Shown: piece after piece, positions 25,852 to 37,559 of the stretch
Numbering within the stretch: the first letter of the stretch is position 1
How the letters are laid out: each line of letters opens with the position of its first letter
Origin: Ephydatia muelleri
Lineage: Eukaryota; Porifera; Demospongiae; Spongillida; Spongillidae
Direction of reading: 5' to 3'
NCBI GenBank assembly: GCA_013339895.1
Contig: JABACO010000004.1
Coordinates: 13,311,304-13,375,303, forward strand
DNA length: 64,000 nucleotides
Notes under the pieces: generated by a model
Seen by the model: the letters and a program-made list of their open reading frames with translations, nothing else
Database searches by the model: none
Told to the model about the DNA's origin: nothing
Position numbers and translations under genes: made by a program

Positions 25852-27300
25852 GTTTGAAAATTGTAACCCTCTTCATTCAAAATCTCTAACTTCCTACCAC
25901 ACACTGACCTGTTTGTACTTCTTGATGTTTTTCATAATTTTTTAACTGCACTTGAAAATCGTTACCCTCTTTATTCAAAATGTCTCATTTTCTATTACCA
26001 CACACTGCCCTGTTTGTACTTCTTGATGTTTGTCTTTTAATCCTCAATTTTTACACTTTAAAATTGTAACCCTCTTCATTCAAAATCTCTAATTCCCTAT
26101 TACTACACACTGCCCTGTTTGTACTTCTTGAAATCTTTCTTTAATCTTTAATTGTTTAACTGCACTTGAAAATTGTAACCCTCTTCATTCTAAATCTCTA
26201 ATTTCCTATAACCACACACTTGCCCTGTTTGTACTTGATTTTTTTCGTCAATCTATAATTGTTTAACTACACTTGAAAATCGTGACCCTCTTCATACAAA
26301 ATCTCTAACTTCCTACCACACACTGCCCTGTTTGTACTTCTTGATGTTTTTCATAATTTTTTAACTGCACTTGAAAATCGTGACCCTCTTTATTCCAAAT
26401 GTCTCATTTTCTATTACCACACTCTGCCCTGTTTGCACTTCTTGATGTTTGTCTTTTAATCTTCAATTTTTACACTTGAAAATTGTTACCCTCTTCATTC
26501 AAAATCTCTAATTCCCTATTACTACACACTGCCCTGTATGTACTTCTTGATATCTTTCTTTAATCTTTAATTGCTTAACTGCACTTGAAAATTGTAACCC
26601 TCTTCATTCTAAATCTCTAATTTCCTATAACCACACACTGCCCTATTTGTACTTCTTGATTTTTTTCGTCAATCTATAATTGTTTAACTACACTTGAAAA
26701 TCGTGACCCTCTTCATACAAAATCTCTTATTTCCTATTACCACACACTGCCCTATACTAACTTGATGTTTTTCTTCAATCAATAAATTTTTACTACTCTT
26801 GAAAATCATGATTCTTTTCATTCAAAATCTTACTACCACACACTACTCTGTAATAGCTTCTTGACATTTTTCTTTAATCAATAATTGTTAATACACACTT
26901 GAATATTGTGACGCTCTTCATTGCAAATCTCTATTTTCCTACTACCACACACTGCCCTATATGAACTTCTCTCAGTATTTCTTTAATCTATGATTGTTTA
27001 ACGACACTTGAAAATTATGACACTCTTCATTCATAATCTCTATTTTCCTTCTACCACACACTGTTTTGTATGATCTTCTTGATGTATTTCTGCAATCAAT
27101 CATTGTTTAACTTCACTTCAAAATAATGACCCTACTTCATTCAAAATCTCTTTTTTCCTACTACCACAAAAAATCCTGTAATAATTTCTTGATCTTTTTC
27201 TTTAATGAATAATTGTCTAACTAAACACGAAAATCATGAAGCCCTTATTTCAAAATCTCTCTTTCCTGTGACCATGTACTGCCCACTTATAACTGTTTTA
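25852..27300. repeat. ~98-109-bp AT-rich satellite abutting the telomeric tract
   Basis: Units begin CTTGAAAATYGTRACCCTCT and contain CACACACTGCCCTGTTTGTA. Starts near 25852, 25951, 26056, 26165, 26272 and 26370 give spacings of 98-109 bp. The first four units (about 420 bp) are repeated as a block from 26272 to about 26690. Copies decay progressively to the right. Confidence 0.92.
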
Positions 27301-27779
27301 TCCGTCCCTTTAATCCCCTATGTTTAACTGAATTTCAAAATCTTCACCCACTTCTTAATCACATTGGACCCATTATTGTCAATGGTTTATCTTACGTAAG
27401 TAGTCTTGCTCTCAACATTGCATTCGTTTTAACGACACTGCATTCCCAATTGCATTATACATATTTTCAACATTAGTACAGATTTGCATTTCCATGCATT
27501 CTAATATATGCTGTCGTATTCATGCATTTACATTGATAAACATTTGCATTCAGACGAACGGTGCATTCAAATTTGACGCACCCTAAAAAGCTGCATTTGC
27601 TGTATTCATACAGTTTTGCATTATATTTCACGCTTTTAAAAATGTATATTTTGTACGATGTATTCACACGTGCATTCGTTAACATTTGCACTCGTATACA
27701 CCGTATTTAAGCAGAAATTTAATCATGTCTTTGTGTATTGACAAAGGCAAGAGCTAGTTTGAATTGCTGTATTTTAATT
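27301..27779. other. GCATT-rich AT sequence, no gene seen
   Basis: Contains many loosely spaced GCATTTGCATTC-like words, possibly a decayed repeat. No exon or domain is visible. Confidence 0.5.
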
Positions 27780-28270
27780 AGAAAACAGCAACATGCGTCT
27801 ATCGAAAATAATTGCATCGGCGCATCTTCCAAAATTGCCATGTACGTTCCACATCATTTGTTCTGACTTTGCACGTTAATAACTTTGAGAGATTTGTATT
27901 GCTCCACATTGTAATAAACAAAAAAATCCCGTTGAATGTTGCTATCGCCGTTAATTGCCATTTCGTGCATATCATTAAGTCCATAATATTTTTTATGATA
28001 TTATCGATAGTCCCTATATGCGTGTACAGTTGCGTGTATATTGAACTTGGTTACTTGCATTTACAAAGTGTAAATACAAGTATTGCAAATGGTCGATGCG
28101 GAAATACTCGTACCTGTTATATTGGAGACGGCTGGTTTCCTACTCTTCAGTTGATAGTAGAGTACCCGACAGATGCTGCTCAAAGCAAGGCCATTAATTC
28201 TGAAATGTATGAACACACAAAGAATAATTCGGTCCGCATAAGAGACCGTTACAGTCGTGTTTGATGCTAA
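27780..28270. repeat. Dispersed repeat, copy 1 of 3
   Basis: Shares blocks with 28480-28880 and 40600-40935: TTTGTATT, then TTGCYRTYRCCGTYAATYGCCA, CTCGTGCATATCRTTAAG, GCGGAAAYACTCGTAC and CAGTTGATAGTAGAGTACC. The 150-codon plus-strand frame here (27812-28264) is not kept open in the other copies, so it is probably not a real protein. Confidence 0.7.
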
Positions 28271-28479
28271 ATTGACAACTGATCTTCACAGTGTGGATGG
28301 ACTTGCCAATTCTCCGTCAATGTACGTGCTGTCCAATCACTGCAGAGAAATGTATTAATACAGGTTGACTTTGCCATTTTCTGTCGTCATTACATTACTT
28401 CATATTCAATGCGCATTTGCTGCAGTTATACATGTGTATTTACACGTACAGCATTCACACGAACGGAGCATTCCAATTT

Positions 28480-28880
28480 GTGCATGCGTACTTAGTTATG
28501 TTCCATCTATTTTGATTCCACTGCTTGCACGTTGATTACTACAAGAGATTTGTATTTTTCCGAATTGTAACAAGAATACCGTTCAACGGTTGCAAATTAT
28601 GCTATTGCCGTCAATCGCCATCTCGTGCATATCGTTAAGCCTAAATCAGCTGCATGTATAATGTAAAGTTATATGCATTTACAAAGTGTACAATGCGGAA
28701 ACACTCGTACATGTTGTATGTGAGATGGCTAGTTCATATTGTACTCGTCAGTTGATTGTAGTGTATCAACGAAACCGTTTTGTATAATATACGCGAAGAG
28801 TAATTCGGTCTGCATTTACACATCATCTCTCCTACACTTACAGTCGTGTGTTAATGTTAAATTCACTGATCTGCACAGTG
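28480..28880. repeat. Dispersed repeat, copy 2 of 3
   Basis: Diverged copy of 27780-28270 in the same orientation, about 690 bp downstream. Confidence 0.7.
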
Positions 28881-28959
28881 GACATTGCAATTCTCAGTCA
28901 ATTTTCTCGCCCCGACAGGGATCCCGCGAACCTCCATCCTTCTAGAATACAGGTTGGCT

Positions 28960-30310
28960 TTGCCATTCAAACTCCATGCAGCTGCATGTATGGAGCCAAT
29001 TAAGTGTCCTTAATCCTCCTTGCAATACACATGATTGAGCCAGTGAATAATAGGTTGCTCCCAATTCTGTGAGAAAGACATTATACACACTGGCATAACA
29101 ATTTAATTGGGAGCTGAGATGAAATTGTAAATGTAATTCATCTCGTCAACAATAACGGATGCAGATTCCTGCATTTGCCTCTATAATTGGTTAACACCCG
29201 ACGATGTGTATGCAGCACAGATCAATAAACAGTTCTAAAATATAGGGCCCCCAACAGAAATTAATGACTCTCAAAGAAACATAGTGAGACCGTGCACAGC
29301 AGTATCGATCCTGCATGCCCCATCACTAAATTACACTAGGTCTTTAAAAAACTCGGGAAACTCATATATGATCAGCGAATTAGTACCAAGTTATAACACT
29401 GTATTGAACAAAGAATAATAACTGGGCCAAGGGATCATAGCACTTCCCTGCGGATTTACCGGACAAGACAATTGCTCAAATATGCCATATATGAGTTTTT
29501 AGGAGATATCAAGCTAATACAAGGTACGTGCCAACTCTGCCTTTTGCCCTTGAAAATGGGTGACACGATGGTCCACAACTGGGGATTCACTATTGAAATG
29601 CTGTGCATGGGAGTGACGTATAGGAGGGAATCTTTGGAACAATTCCAGAAGGCAAGTGACTAAAACCAGCAGGGGATGCTCAACTCACTAGCACGCGAGG
29701 ATTTGTAAACCATTACCAAGCCATGGAATCAGAGAGATCTATACATGAACCACTTGTTCAAATGTAGCAGCTTGCCGCATGTGCTTTCACTTTTAAATTA
29801 TAAAATGCTATATCACTAATAAAGTTACAAAAAAACTCCTGATCTGCACTGAGATTCATTTGTTTCATCGCGCATGTATACTTCATCTTTCTTATTCAAG
29901 TGGCAACTCCTCAGGTGGTGGGGACAACGCCTAATTTGTTGTCTAGGCTTTTTGGCTGCCATTAAGGGTCGGGAGTAGCTCCATCGCTACTTTATTTTTT
30001 GTACCCTTCTGGATATCGCTCCACACGTCCGTTGCTCTGCGATATTAAACCTTCTTATATTATGGCAGTGTCGGATTTTTTTTTTTTGGCTCCTTTACAG
30101 CCTTAAAAGGTCAAGAGTAGCTCAGCGCAACTATTTGTACCCTTCTGGATATCATTCAGCAGTCCTCCCTCCGATATCATATTAATATCGTCCGATTTTT
30201 TGTTTAAGCCTCTTCAATGCATGTGAACACTTGGTCAGGAGTAGCTTCATCTCTGCTTTCTTTCTTGCTTCGTACCATTCTGGGTATCGCCATGCTCCAA
30301 TATTAATATT
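28960..30310. repeat. Segmental duplication, longer copy
   Basis: Shared with 31870-32480 in the same order: ATGCAGCTGCATG, AATAATAGGTTGCTCCCAAT, AATTGGGAGCTGAGAT, CGTCAACAATAACGG, GGAGTAGCTCCATCGCTACT, GGCTCCTTTACAGCCTT and GTTTAAGCCTCTTCAATGCA. This copy has an extra internal segment (about 29240-29840) that holds the C-terminal relic of the helicase family. Confidence 0.8.
29472..29663 (+). pseudogene. Relic of the C-terminal zinc domain of the OrsD/RecQ-helicase family
   Basis: The plus-strand frame IQGTCQLCLLPLKMGDTMVH aligns without gaps to IHGACALCFLPATLGGTIFH at the end of the helicase gene at 42251-43540, including C-x2-C-x11-H spacing and the following Gly. Nothing clearly homologous to the helicase core is seen upstream. 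It is on the opposite strand to the main gene and is likely a fragment of another family member. It may also be one exon of a diverged gene. Confidence 0.6.
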
Positions 30311-31462
30311 TATATTGTCGAATATTAATATTGTCGGGCGACATGGACAACGTTTTTATTTTATTTTTAACTGTGTTGAAATGGATTATTTAATGGTCTA
30401 ATAAAGGTACAGAATGAAAGTCCAATACATAATAATTGCATCTAAATCCCATGACAGATGCTGCATTGCTCTGCACCGCAACGTTGGATTTAAGCCTTCT
30501 GATAACCCAACAGGGAATGCTGCACCTTGGCATGCATTACAAAACCAATTGTTTAAATCGGGCAGCTAGCTTATAAACATCGTGCTACTTTTAAATACAA
30601 TAACGTGATATCAGTGTGATTGTGTTGTATGTTTGCGTGTACATTTTGGTATCTAATATAAAAATTAGAATGCAATCAACTCAGAAAAAATTTGTTTACA
30701 GCACTTAAATAGGCAATGCTCAAATAAAAAACATCTGTCCAACTTTTTGCCTTGCAGGATGAAGCAGATGTGACAGATTTATTTGGTCCAGCTTGCAACG
30801 ATGTACTTCCTGTTTGTGAGGTGGGAAATAGGTAAGAGCTATGCACTAAGACTTATACGTGCAAGTACAACATCAATGTACTACACTACTTAAAACACAC
30901 GGTATGGTAATAACGACCATATGGTGCGCAGTGCCCTTTTGTAATAAGCATGTGCACTTCTTTTTAAGGTCCAACTGACCTCTGCTACCAAGGCCAATAT
31001 CAATTAAAGGAATAATTATTTCCAATTTGTATTTATAAGGTGTGCTTGAATAAGTCTGGCAATGCGTATACGTAATACTATAGGCACGCGCTGGAAGCAA
31101 TAAAGGGTCTAACTCGTAACCTCGTAACCAAGTTAGGTCCTGGCTCGTACCAGTAACTATTCCCACTGCATGTTTGTTAGACAAAGCAAGCGTGCTAATG
31201 TCGTGGCCTTGTGCATGACGTCAAAACTTTGATTTTTAATCATAGGCCCACGACATAAACAAACGATTGTCGTAGTATAAGTTTGACCATGGTTGTGCTA
31301 GCTTGTATAAGTGAAGCTTCTCCCATAGTAAAGATGACCCTGTACGCTTATAGTTTAGTAACGTTTGTATAAATGGGCTGCAAAGCCATAGTACTAAATC
31401 TTGTGTAGCTATCGACTAAGGTTGTGTAGCTATTTCACGTAGCCTTTGTGTAGCTAGTTCTG
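30311..31462. other. Mostly non-coding spacer with one exon-like segment
   Basis: No long frame. The part around 31085-31160 resembles the unit also seen near 36800 and 52960 (CGCGCTGGA, AAAGGGTCT, CTCGTA, TGGTCCTGG-like words). It is therefore part of the local repeat family. Confidence 0.45.
30758..30831 (+). CDS. Isolated exon-like segment, function unknown
   Basis: A pyrimidine-rich acceptor (TTTTTGCCTTGCAG) is followed by an open frame reading DEADVTDLFGPACNDVLPVC and then a consensus donor (ATAGGTAAGAG). It is 74 nt and ends in phase 2. No partner exons are evident nearby. It may be a real internal exon of an unrecognised plus-strand gene or a chance arrangement. Confidence 0.3.
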
Positions 31463-31869
31463 TTAGGTCCCCAAACCAAGGAATGATACCGCCATATTAA
31501 CAGACGGTGGACTTTGCAAATTTCCTGTCGTCGGGCAGTATCCGAGGGTGGAGTCATGCGAAAACACCGATGTAGAGCTCTGAATTAAATTTAAAATACT
31601 TTATTCATACGACATAGGTCCCCAGACCGAGGAATAATACCGCCATCTTAAAGGATGGACTTTGCAAATGTCCTGTCGCCAAACAGTATCCAAAGGCGGA
31701 AGCACAGCTCTGAATAAATGATTTATTCATACGACATAGGTCCCCAGACCAAGGAATTATACCGCCATCTTAACGGACGGTGGATTCCTGTCGTCGGGCA
31801 GTTACCGAGGGCAGAGTCATGCAAAAGCACCACCCAAACGGATTCAAAGCTCTGAATAAATTTTAAAAT
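31463..31869. repeat. Three tandem units of ~120-150 bp
   Basis: TAGGTCCCCARACCRAGGAAT, then ACCGCCATCTTAA and ending GCTCTGAATAAAT, begins near 31463, 31616 and 31737. Spacing is unequal because of indels. Confidence 0.88.
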
Positions 31870-32480
31870 AGCCATTCTAGTTCTATGCAGCTGCATGATT
31901 TTATCGTCTTAATCCTACATATGACTGAGCCAGTCAATAATAGGTTGCTCCCAATCCTGTGTTATACACACCATCCGCGTTGTCCGACTACCATAGTAAT
32001 GATATAGCTCTGTAAATAAAATTGGGAGCTGAGATCGTCAACAATAACGGTATACAGATTCCTGCATTTGCCGACGATGTGCATGCACAGATTAATCAAA
32101 TGCTCTATAAACAGCCTGAGAATCAAGCAGATTCATTTCTATATTTCATCTAGCGGCAACTCCTCGGACGACGAAGCTTAATTTGTTATCTAGGCTAAGC
32201 AGCCATTAATTTATGGGTCTGGAGTAGCTCCATCGCTACTTTCTTTCTTGCTTTGTACCTATCTGCACGGATATCGCTCGTCCGGTATTTAAACCTTATC
32301 ATATATTTTGGTAGAGTCAGTTTTTTATTTTATTTTAGGCTCCTTTACAGCCTTTAAAGGTTAAGATTAGTGTACCCATCCAGCAGTCTGCCTCCCTCCG
32401 ATATTGTGCAGGATTTTTGGTTTAAGCCTCTTCAATGCATATGCCCATTTGGTCAGGCTGCTTTCTTTCTTACTTTGTAT
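31870..32480. repeat. Segmental duplication, shorter copy
   Basis: Same-orientation diverged copy of 28960-30310 lacking its internal ~600 bp. Confidence 0.8.
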
Positions 32481-32489
32481 ATCGCGCCG

Positions 32490-33620
32490 GCTCTACAAAT
32501 ACTTCATCAGCGCTAGAAGAACCCACAGCGGTTTCCTGAAAGCTTCTGGCAGCACAGTTAAAGCATAGTTGGCAATCCATGCATGTAAGTATCGAAATAA
32601 CGAGAAAGTACTCGCCGCACCCAAACCGAAGACTGCATGGCTAAGACTGCTCTGATCATGGCCTGGAAGGAAGACTTGGTGCTTACCTCCGTTATCTGTT
32701 CTCGATTCAAATCGTACAATCAATAGTGCACGTGCATGCAGGTTTACCATCTCGCCCTGCTCTGCCAGACTGCTATGGAAGTCCCAAGAAAACGACGTCG
32801 CGTATACATGGGAATAGTCGATACCAACACCGAAACAGCTTTACTGACCCTTCCCTCCATGACGCAAAGCTGCTAGCATTCTCCTTCTCTTCCTGGCGGC
32901 CAGTATAAGTGACGCACGGTAAATGGGGGTCTCCTTAACGACGATTACCAGCTCGATTAATGGTACTAACGGAAGAAATGTCAGCCTCATCTAGGCTGCG
33001 ACCTGGACCCAAGTACCGTCTGTTATATAGCATGCATGTATTGGTGATGGTTTGTACCTTGCAAGGTACTGCTCTTCCGTCTTTGTGTACCTCATTTCCG
33101 TGGTCCTTTATGTGCCTCAGAAGCTTTTACTTGTTACACTTGTAACCATGTGCATGCACTGCAATAAAGTCAAGTACGGGAAGCAAAGGTTGCTGCTGTG
33201 TTTCCAGTATGGACTTTCTTGCCCAAAGCACGGATATTTTTACAATTCAAAACCTCTTCCTAGCACACAGTTGCACTGTTTGCACACAAGCAAGCTGTAA
33301 ACTGCACGGTACAACAAGTTGATCAGTGTTACGGCATGCAAAGCAGCATCCTCGTCTCTATCTACTACTATCCCTACTACAGCACTGCATGTTGGAAGTT
33401 CCGCTCGATTGCGGCACAGAACTGGTGTCAGGAAAGTAGCACGCCAGAGTGAGCGATCACTGTTGTGCTTCCACATATGCATTTGAACAGACCATTCACC
33501 CTTTTCAAGGTGACTTTCACGCATCCACAGGAAAATTCGTGTTCGTGCACGTGTGTGGTTGAAACGTGGGAGCCTCAAACCCACTCTTTGCACACAGACA
33601 TGACAGTTGAAGTTCACATT
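32490..33620 (-). pseudogene. Degenerate second copy of the zinc-finger/RecQ-helicase gene (N-terminal part)
   Basis: On the minus strand, NLLYRAVYSLLVCKQCNCVL followed by GRGF (about 33240-33320) matches NLMYREDSRLLMCCVCKCVL and GRSF of the main gene. Further down, in changing frames, come CFGQESPY (CFAQESPY in the gene), PLLPVLDFIAVHAHGYKC (PLPALNFLPIQDGYRC) and CKVQTITNT (CKVQTLSSA). Upstream, about 33470-33615 matches the separate zinc-finger exon at 47810-48109 (VTLKRVNGLFKCICG against VTVQRVGGSFTCVHCG). Frame changes and stops show it is dead. The finger exon lies only about 150 bp from the OrsD finger here, against about 1.1 kb in the main gene, so the intron is absent or shortened. 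Confidence 0.72.
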
Positions 33621-33659
33621 TCAAATCAATTCATGTGCCGCCTAAGTTACAAAACTACA

Positions 33660-34675
33660 TAAAATAATCATTTCATTTTTGGGAATCAAATTTTTAATCT
33701 CACAAAATGGAATCATGCAGGCCAATAAGTTTGTGGTTCAGATGATTCTCGTTGCTGCGAAGATCAATTCTTATTTTGGCCCATTACACTTGACCTGAAG
33801 ACCACAATAGACTCTTAACCTTGTTCTGTTTATTTTTATAGTAACATTTCATATCAATTATAACACCTTACATGCATGCAGGCCCAAGTCGGCTGTATTT
33901 AGACATGTATGGCAGACTCAACCTCCAATGCCACTGCCATCCTCACCAGATGTATTTTGAATCAACTATAGGCTATGTATAAGATTGTATCCATGTTTTA
34001 AATAATAATAAATGCAATTGATCAATCCCTAAACATTATTTATTTACTACACTTAAAGTCCAAACATGTCTCCAAAATCCAAAAATCTCTTGTTATCTCC
34101 AAAATGTAAGCTGCATCATTGTCCAATAGACTGAAGCAGATGTGAGAAGATTGTGTATATTTCGTCCTGCTTGATGTACTAACCTGCATGTTTGTGAGGG
34201 AAAAATACGAAACAGCTATGTACATCAATCCATATGCAGTCAATATTACAAACACACACCTTCTGTCGCTTGATGTTACGCAATCCTTGACGAGAATCCG
34301 AACGGCACCTCGAGACCAAGGTGTAGCATTATTGACTCAAACCTTCCAATGTTCCTCTAGTGTGGTGTATGTACATGTATGTATGTATGCATAAATAAAT
34401 AAAAATAATAGTAAGCAGTCGAGGTTTAGCACAGATCAACTTTTCTCGACTTGCTGCAATTATGGTTAGTTTGTTGCAAGACCCAGGCCACTATTATAAA
34501 CCAGAGCAAATGTCAGAGCCTTACATGTTGTCCCGTTCGTTGGCAACTGGCTGTTAGTCGACTTTTCCAACCTAGTGGTTTGTTATTTATATATAGTATA
34601 ACTGTGTAGAGCTCTAGCTTATAGATCTGTATTATATGACTTGTATTAAAATAGTTGGTGTATAAATATAAACTA
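33660..34675. other. AT-rich spacer, no gene seen
   Basis: No domain or convincing exon. There is low-complexity AT-rich sequence around 33990-34030 and a GTATGTATG run near 34375. It ends at the LINE remnant. Confidence 0.5.
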
Positions 34676-35778
34676 GGTGCCATACCGAAACTTTTGTACC
34701 TGCTTAGAACGTCACCTTGCTTTCTCTCATCCAGTTTACAGATCTATGACGATGAACTCAGAGCAACAGTCTGTAGCTCTTTTAATATCCAACTGGCTGA
34801 AAATGACCACTCTTGGACACAATCCACTTTGCCTGTGCGTCGTGGTGGGCTTGGAATTCGGAGCGCTGCGCAGCTGGCACCTTCTGCCTTCTTGGCTTCA
34901 GCTGCTGCCTCCTCCGGACTTGCTCACCTAATTCTGCCAGCAAATATGCAACCGCCCTAGCTCAGCTATGTGGATGAGGCTCTTGCTGCATGGTCCCAAG
35001 GGTGTCACGAACAACCCCCCACTGATGCTGCTGCCCATCATCAGAAAACATGGGATCTTCTATTGCAGATACATAATTTACAGACTCATCTAATCCAATG
35101 CACAGGGCTCGTTTCCTTGCAGCATCCTGTAAGGAGTCTGGTGCATGGTTAAATGCCCTGCCGGTTACATCACTGGGACTACGCATGGATAATGCTACTT
35201 TGAGAATATCTATGGGTTTGTGTCAAAGCCATACCTGCCTCAGTTTGCCACGCATGGCTTAAGCTGCAGAAAGAGTGCAGGACGCCATCCTGCTTTGCAG
35301 GACGCTTTGGTTTCAGCACATGTTCCATCACGTTTGGAGCCTTTTGGTCTGTTTCGTTCAGATGGTGTTTCAATTGTCCCTTGGAAGTGTGGGCAACTTC
35401 TGGTGTGGAATGCAACGTGTACGGATACTCTTGCACCTTCTTACTCCACAATTGCTGCACACCAAGTTGGAGCAGTTGCTCAACAGGCAGAAGATAGGAA
35501 GATGCACAAGTATAAACACCTACCCATGCTACTTTTTCACTCCAGTGGCAATAGAGACAAGTGGAGTTTTTGGACCAAAGACAACAGAGTTCCTGAAAGA
35601 GTTGGGGCATCGATTGAGGCAGGTGTCTGGAGAAGCAAACTCCTTTGCATACCTCACTCAGAGACTCTCAGTTGCCGTCCAACGTGGCAATGCAGCTTCT
35701 GTGTTGGGAACAATTAAGATGGACAGTGAAGAGGAAGAGTTTTTAGTACCAAAATTGTTGTATTGTATGAGTGAGTGA
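34676..35778 (+). pseudogene. Non-LTR retrotransposon remnant: end of RT plus restriction-like endonuclease
   Basis: The open frame begins IPKLLYLLRTSPCFLSSSLQ and continues LPVRRGGLGIRSAAQLAPSA, a signature of the post-RT region in a widespread invertebrate LINE family. After several stops and shifts comes a C-terminal PD-(D/E)xK-like endonuclease region: LFRSDGVSIVPWKCGQLLVW, NATCTDTLAPSY, KMHKYKH, FFTPVAIETSGVFGP and LTQRLSVAVQRGNAASVLGT. In this copy the expected catalytic Asp after LLVW reads Asn; the copy at 55357-56060 keeps Asp. The upstream RT palm is absent (5' truncation). A TTA-rich tail follows (35850-35930). Confidence 0.8.
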
Positions 35779-35779
35779 G

Positions 35780-36600
35780 TGCGTTACGATAAGTATATGT
35801 TAGGTCGTGTTTTTGTTAGCCATATATGTAAGTATTCCTGTTATATTATTATTATTATAAAATACCCATGATTATTATCATTATTATTTATTTAATATAA
35901 ATTATTACATTTTTTGGTTCAATAATACTAATAATACTGTACATACATTTATCCCATTCGTGTATTCTCTTGTATCTTGTATTCTAATGATAATTATATA
36001 TTTCAATATTACTGAGGTCACTGCTGATCTTTTTGGCAGACTTAGTCTGGTGTTAACTCGTAGCATAGCAAGAGCTATTTTGACGACAAGCCTGCCCCAA
36101 TCATTTGAGTAGACTATGTCTGAAACATTAGTTTAGTCTGTTTAAAGAGTTTTATTATCATGTATGTATTACTTAATTTATATGTTAAATAAAATGAAAT
36201 AAAAATATTTAAATTAAAATTCCTCCAGATTAAGCCAGACTACAGAATGGTAAGACGTACGCCATTTAAACAGATGGGTCTGGGAACACGCTTGGTAACT
36301 AAGCACAAAAGAGATTGGCTAGGTAAGTGACAAACTTGACATCACAGCGTGTGGGAAGCTTTTAGGTGGTACTGTACTCGTAGGCCTATGAGTTTGAGCT
36401 TATAGTAATACGACAGTGTCACGTACACCATATTTACATACACGATGACTTACAGTTTACGCCATCGCACTAACGTCGTGCACGGCGACTTGTACGAACA
36501 TAGTACGTGCCACGGAGAAACGTGTACACAGATGGCAAGACTACTGCGTGCGCTAACAGGCCCATAGAACCTGGCGCTAACTTCTAAATTGTCGATCGAG
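35780..36600. other. LINE 3' tail and following spacer
   Basis: TTA/ATT-rich tail, then unremarkable sequence shared with copy 2. AAACAGATGGGTCTGGGAAC near 36280 recalls the MITE at 2968. No gene. Confidence 0.5.
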
Positions 36601-37559
36601 CCGAGTTCTGCCAATGTCACTAATTGAGTGCTATAATTAGAATTATTAATAACAAATCATTTCAATTCAAATGTTTGTGACGAGTGGATAGGGTGTTTTG
36701 TGTAGCTTTGTGTTGCGTCGATAAGGTTGTAAACAGGTGAGCAAGGCACTGTGCTTATCTGTGTGATGCGTGCGTGTATGTGTAAAGACTAAACGCTACG
36801 CGCTGGATAGCATAAAGGGTCTGTCTCGTATGTACTAATGCAGGTGGCACTTTGAGCCTACGCTAACTTACTATGCACACTACCCCGACGTTCTAAAGTA
36901 GGCCCTCATGAGATATAATGCTGTGGTCCACAAATAAACAGAAGCCTAACAATAGCCAATATTGACCGTGGCTTCGCCTATTAGTTTGTACTTTTGTGAG
37001 TTTGTAAGCTCGGTATAGCTAGGTAAGAGTGCACGTATACGCTAACGCATGCACGCACCACCACGCAGATAAAAGGCGTTTGTGTAGATATAGCGAAGAG
37101 TGACTGTGCGTAGCTATAGTGAGGCTCTTGCCTGCTACCACTGTTTGAAGCTCTGTAGTACGTAGCTACACGTACATGTATGCGCGCCATACACATGGTA
37201 ATGATGGAGTCCAGCCTAAGAGCAGCAAGCGGTCACCCTAATAGCCATGTAAACAAAGTGTTTAACTCGTGCCCGGATCATACATTCGTTGGTAATTGAT
37301 GCTATCTTCGTAAGGTTGTGCTTATCCCAACTTGATGTAGTGAAGTAATTAGGCCCTTATGAGATTTAATGCTGGGGTCTGACAAACAAACAGGGTAGCC
37401 AAACACTTGTGGAATAGCTTGTAACAATCCCCGTGTATATTAGACGAATCATGTCAACAAATCATTTTACTCGTGCCCGGCCCGTACATCTATTGACTCA
37501 ATTGGCAATTGAGCAGCCAAATAAATGCCACGTAACTACCCTGTAACTAAGGAACCTAA

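Noticed and set aside
27812..28264. 150-codon open frame as a gene
   Set aside because: The same DNA in the copies at 28480 and 40600 does not keep the frame, and no domain or splice context supports it.
34655..35778. Host gene with several exons
   Set aside because: The conserved words match a LINE post-RT and endonuclease region, with stops and a 5' truncation, not a spliced host gene.
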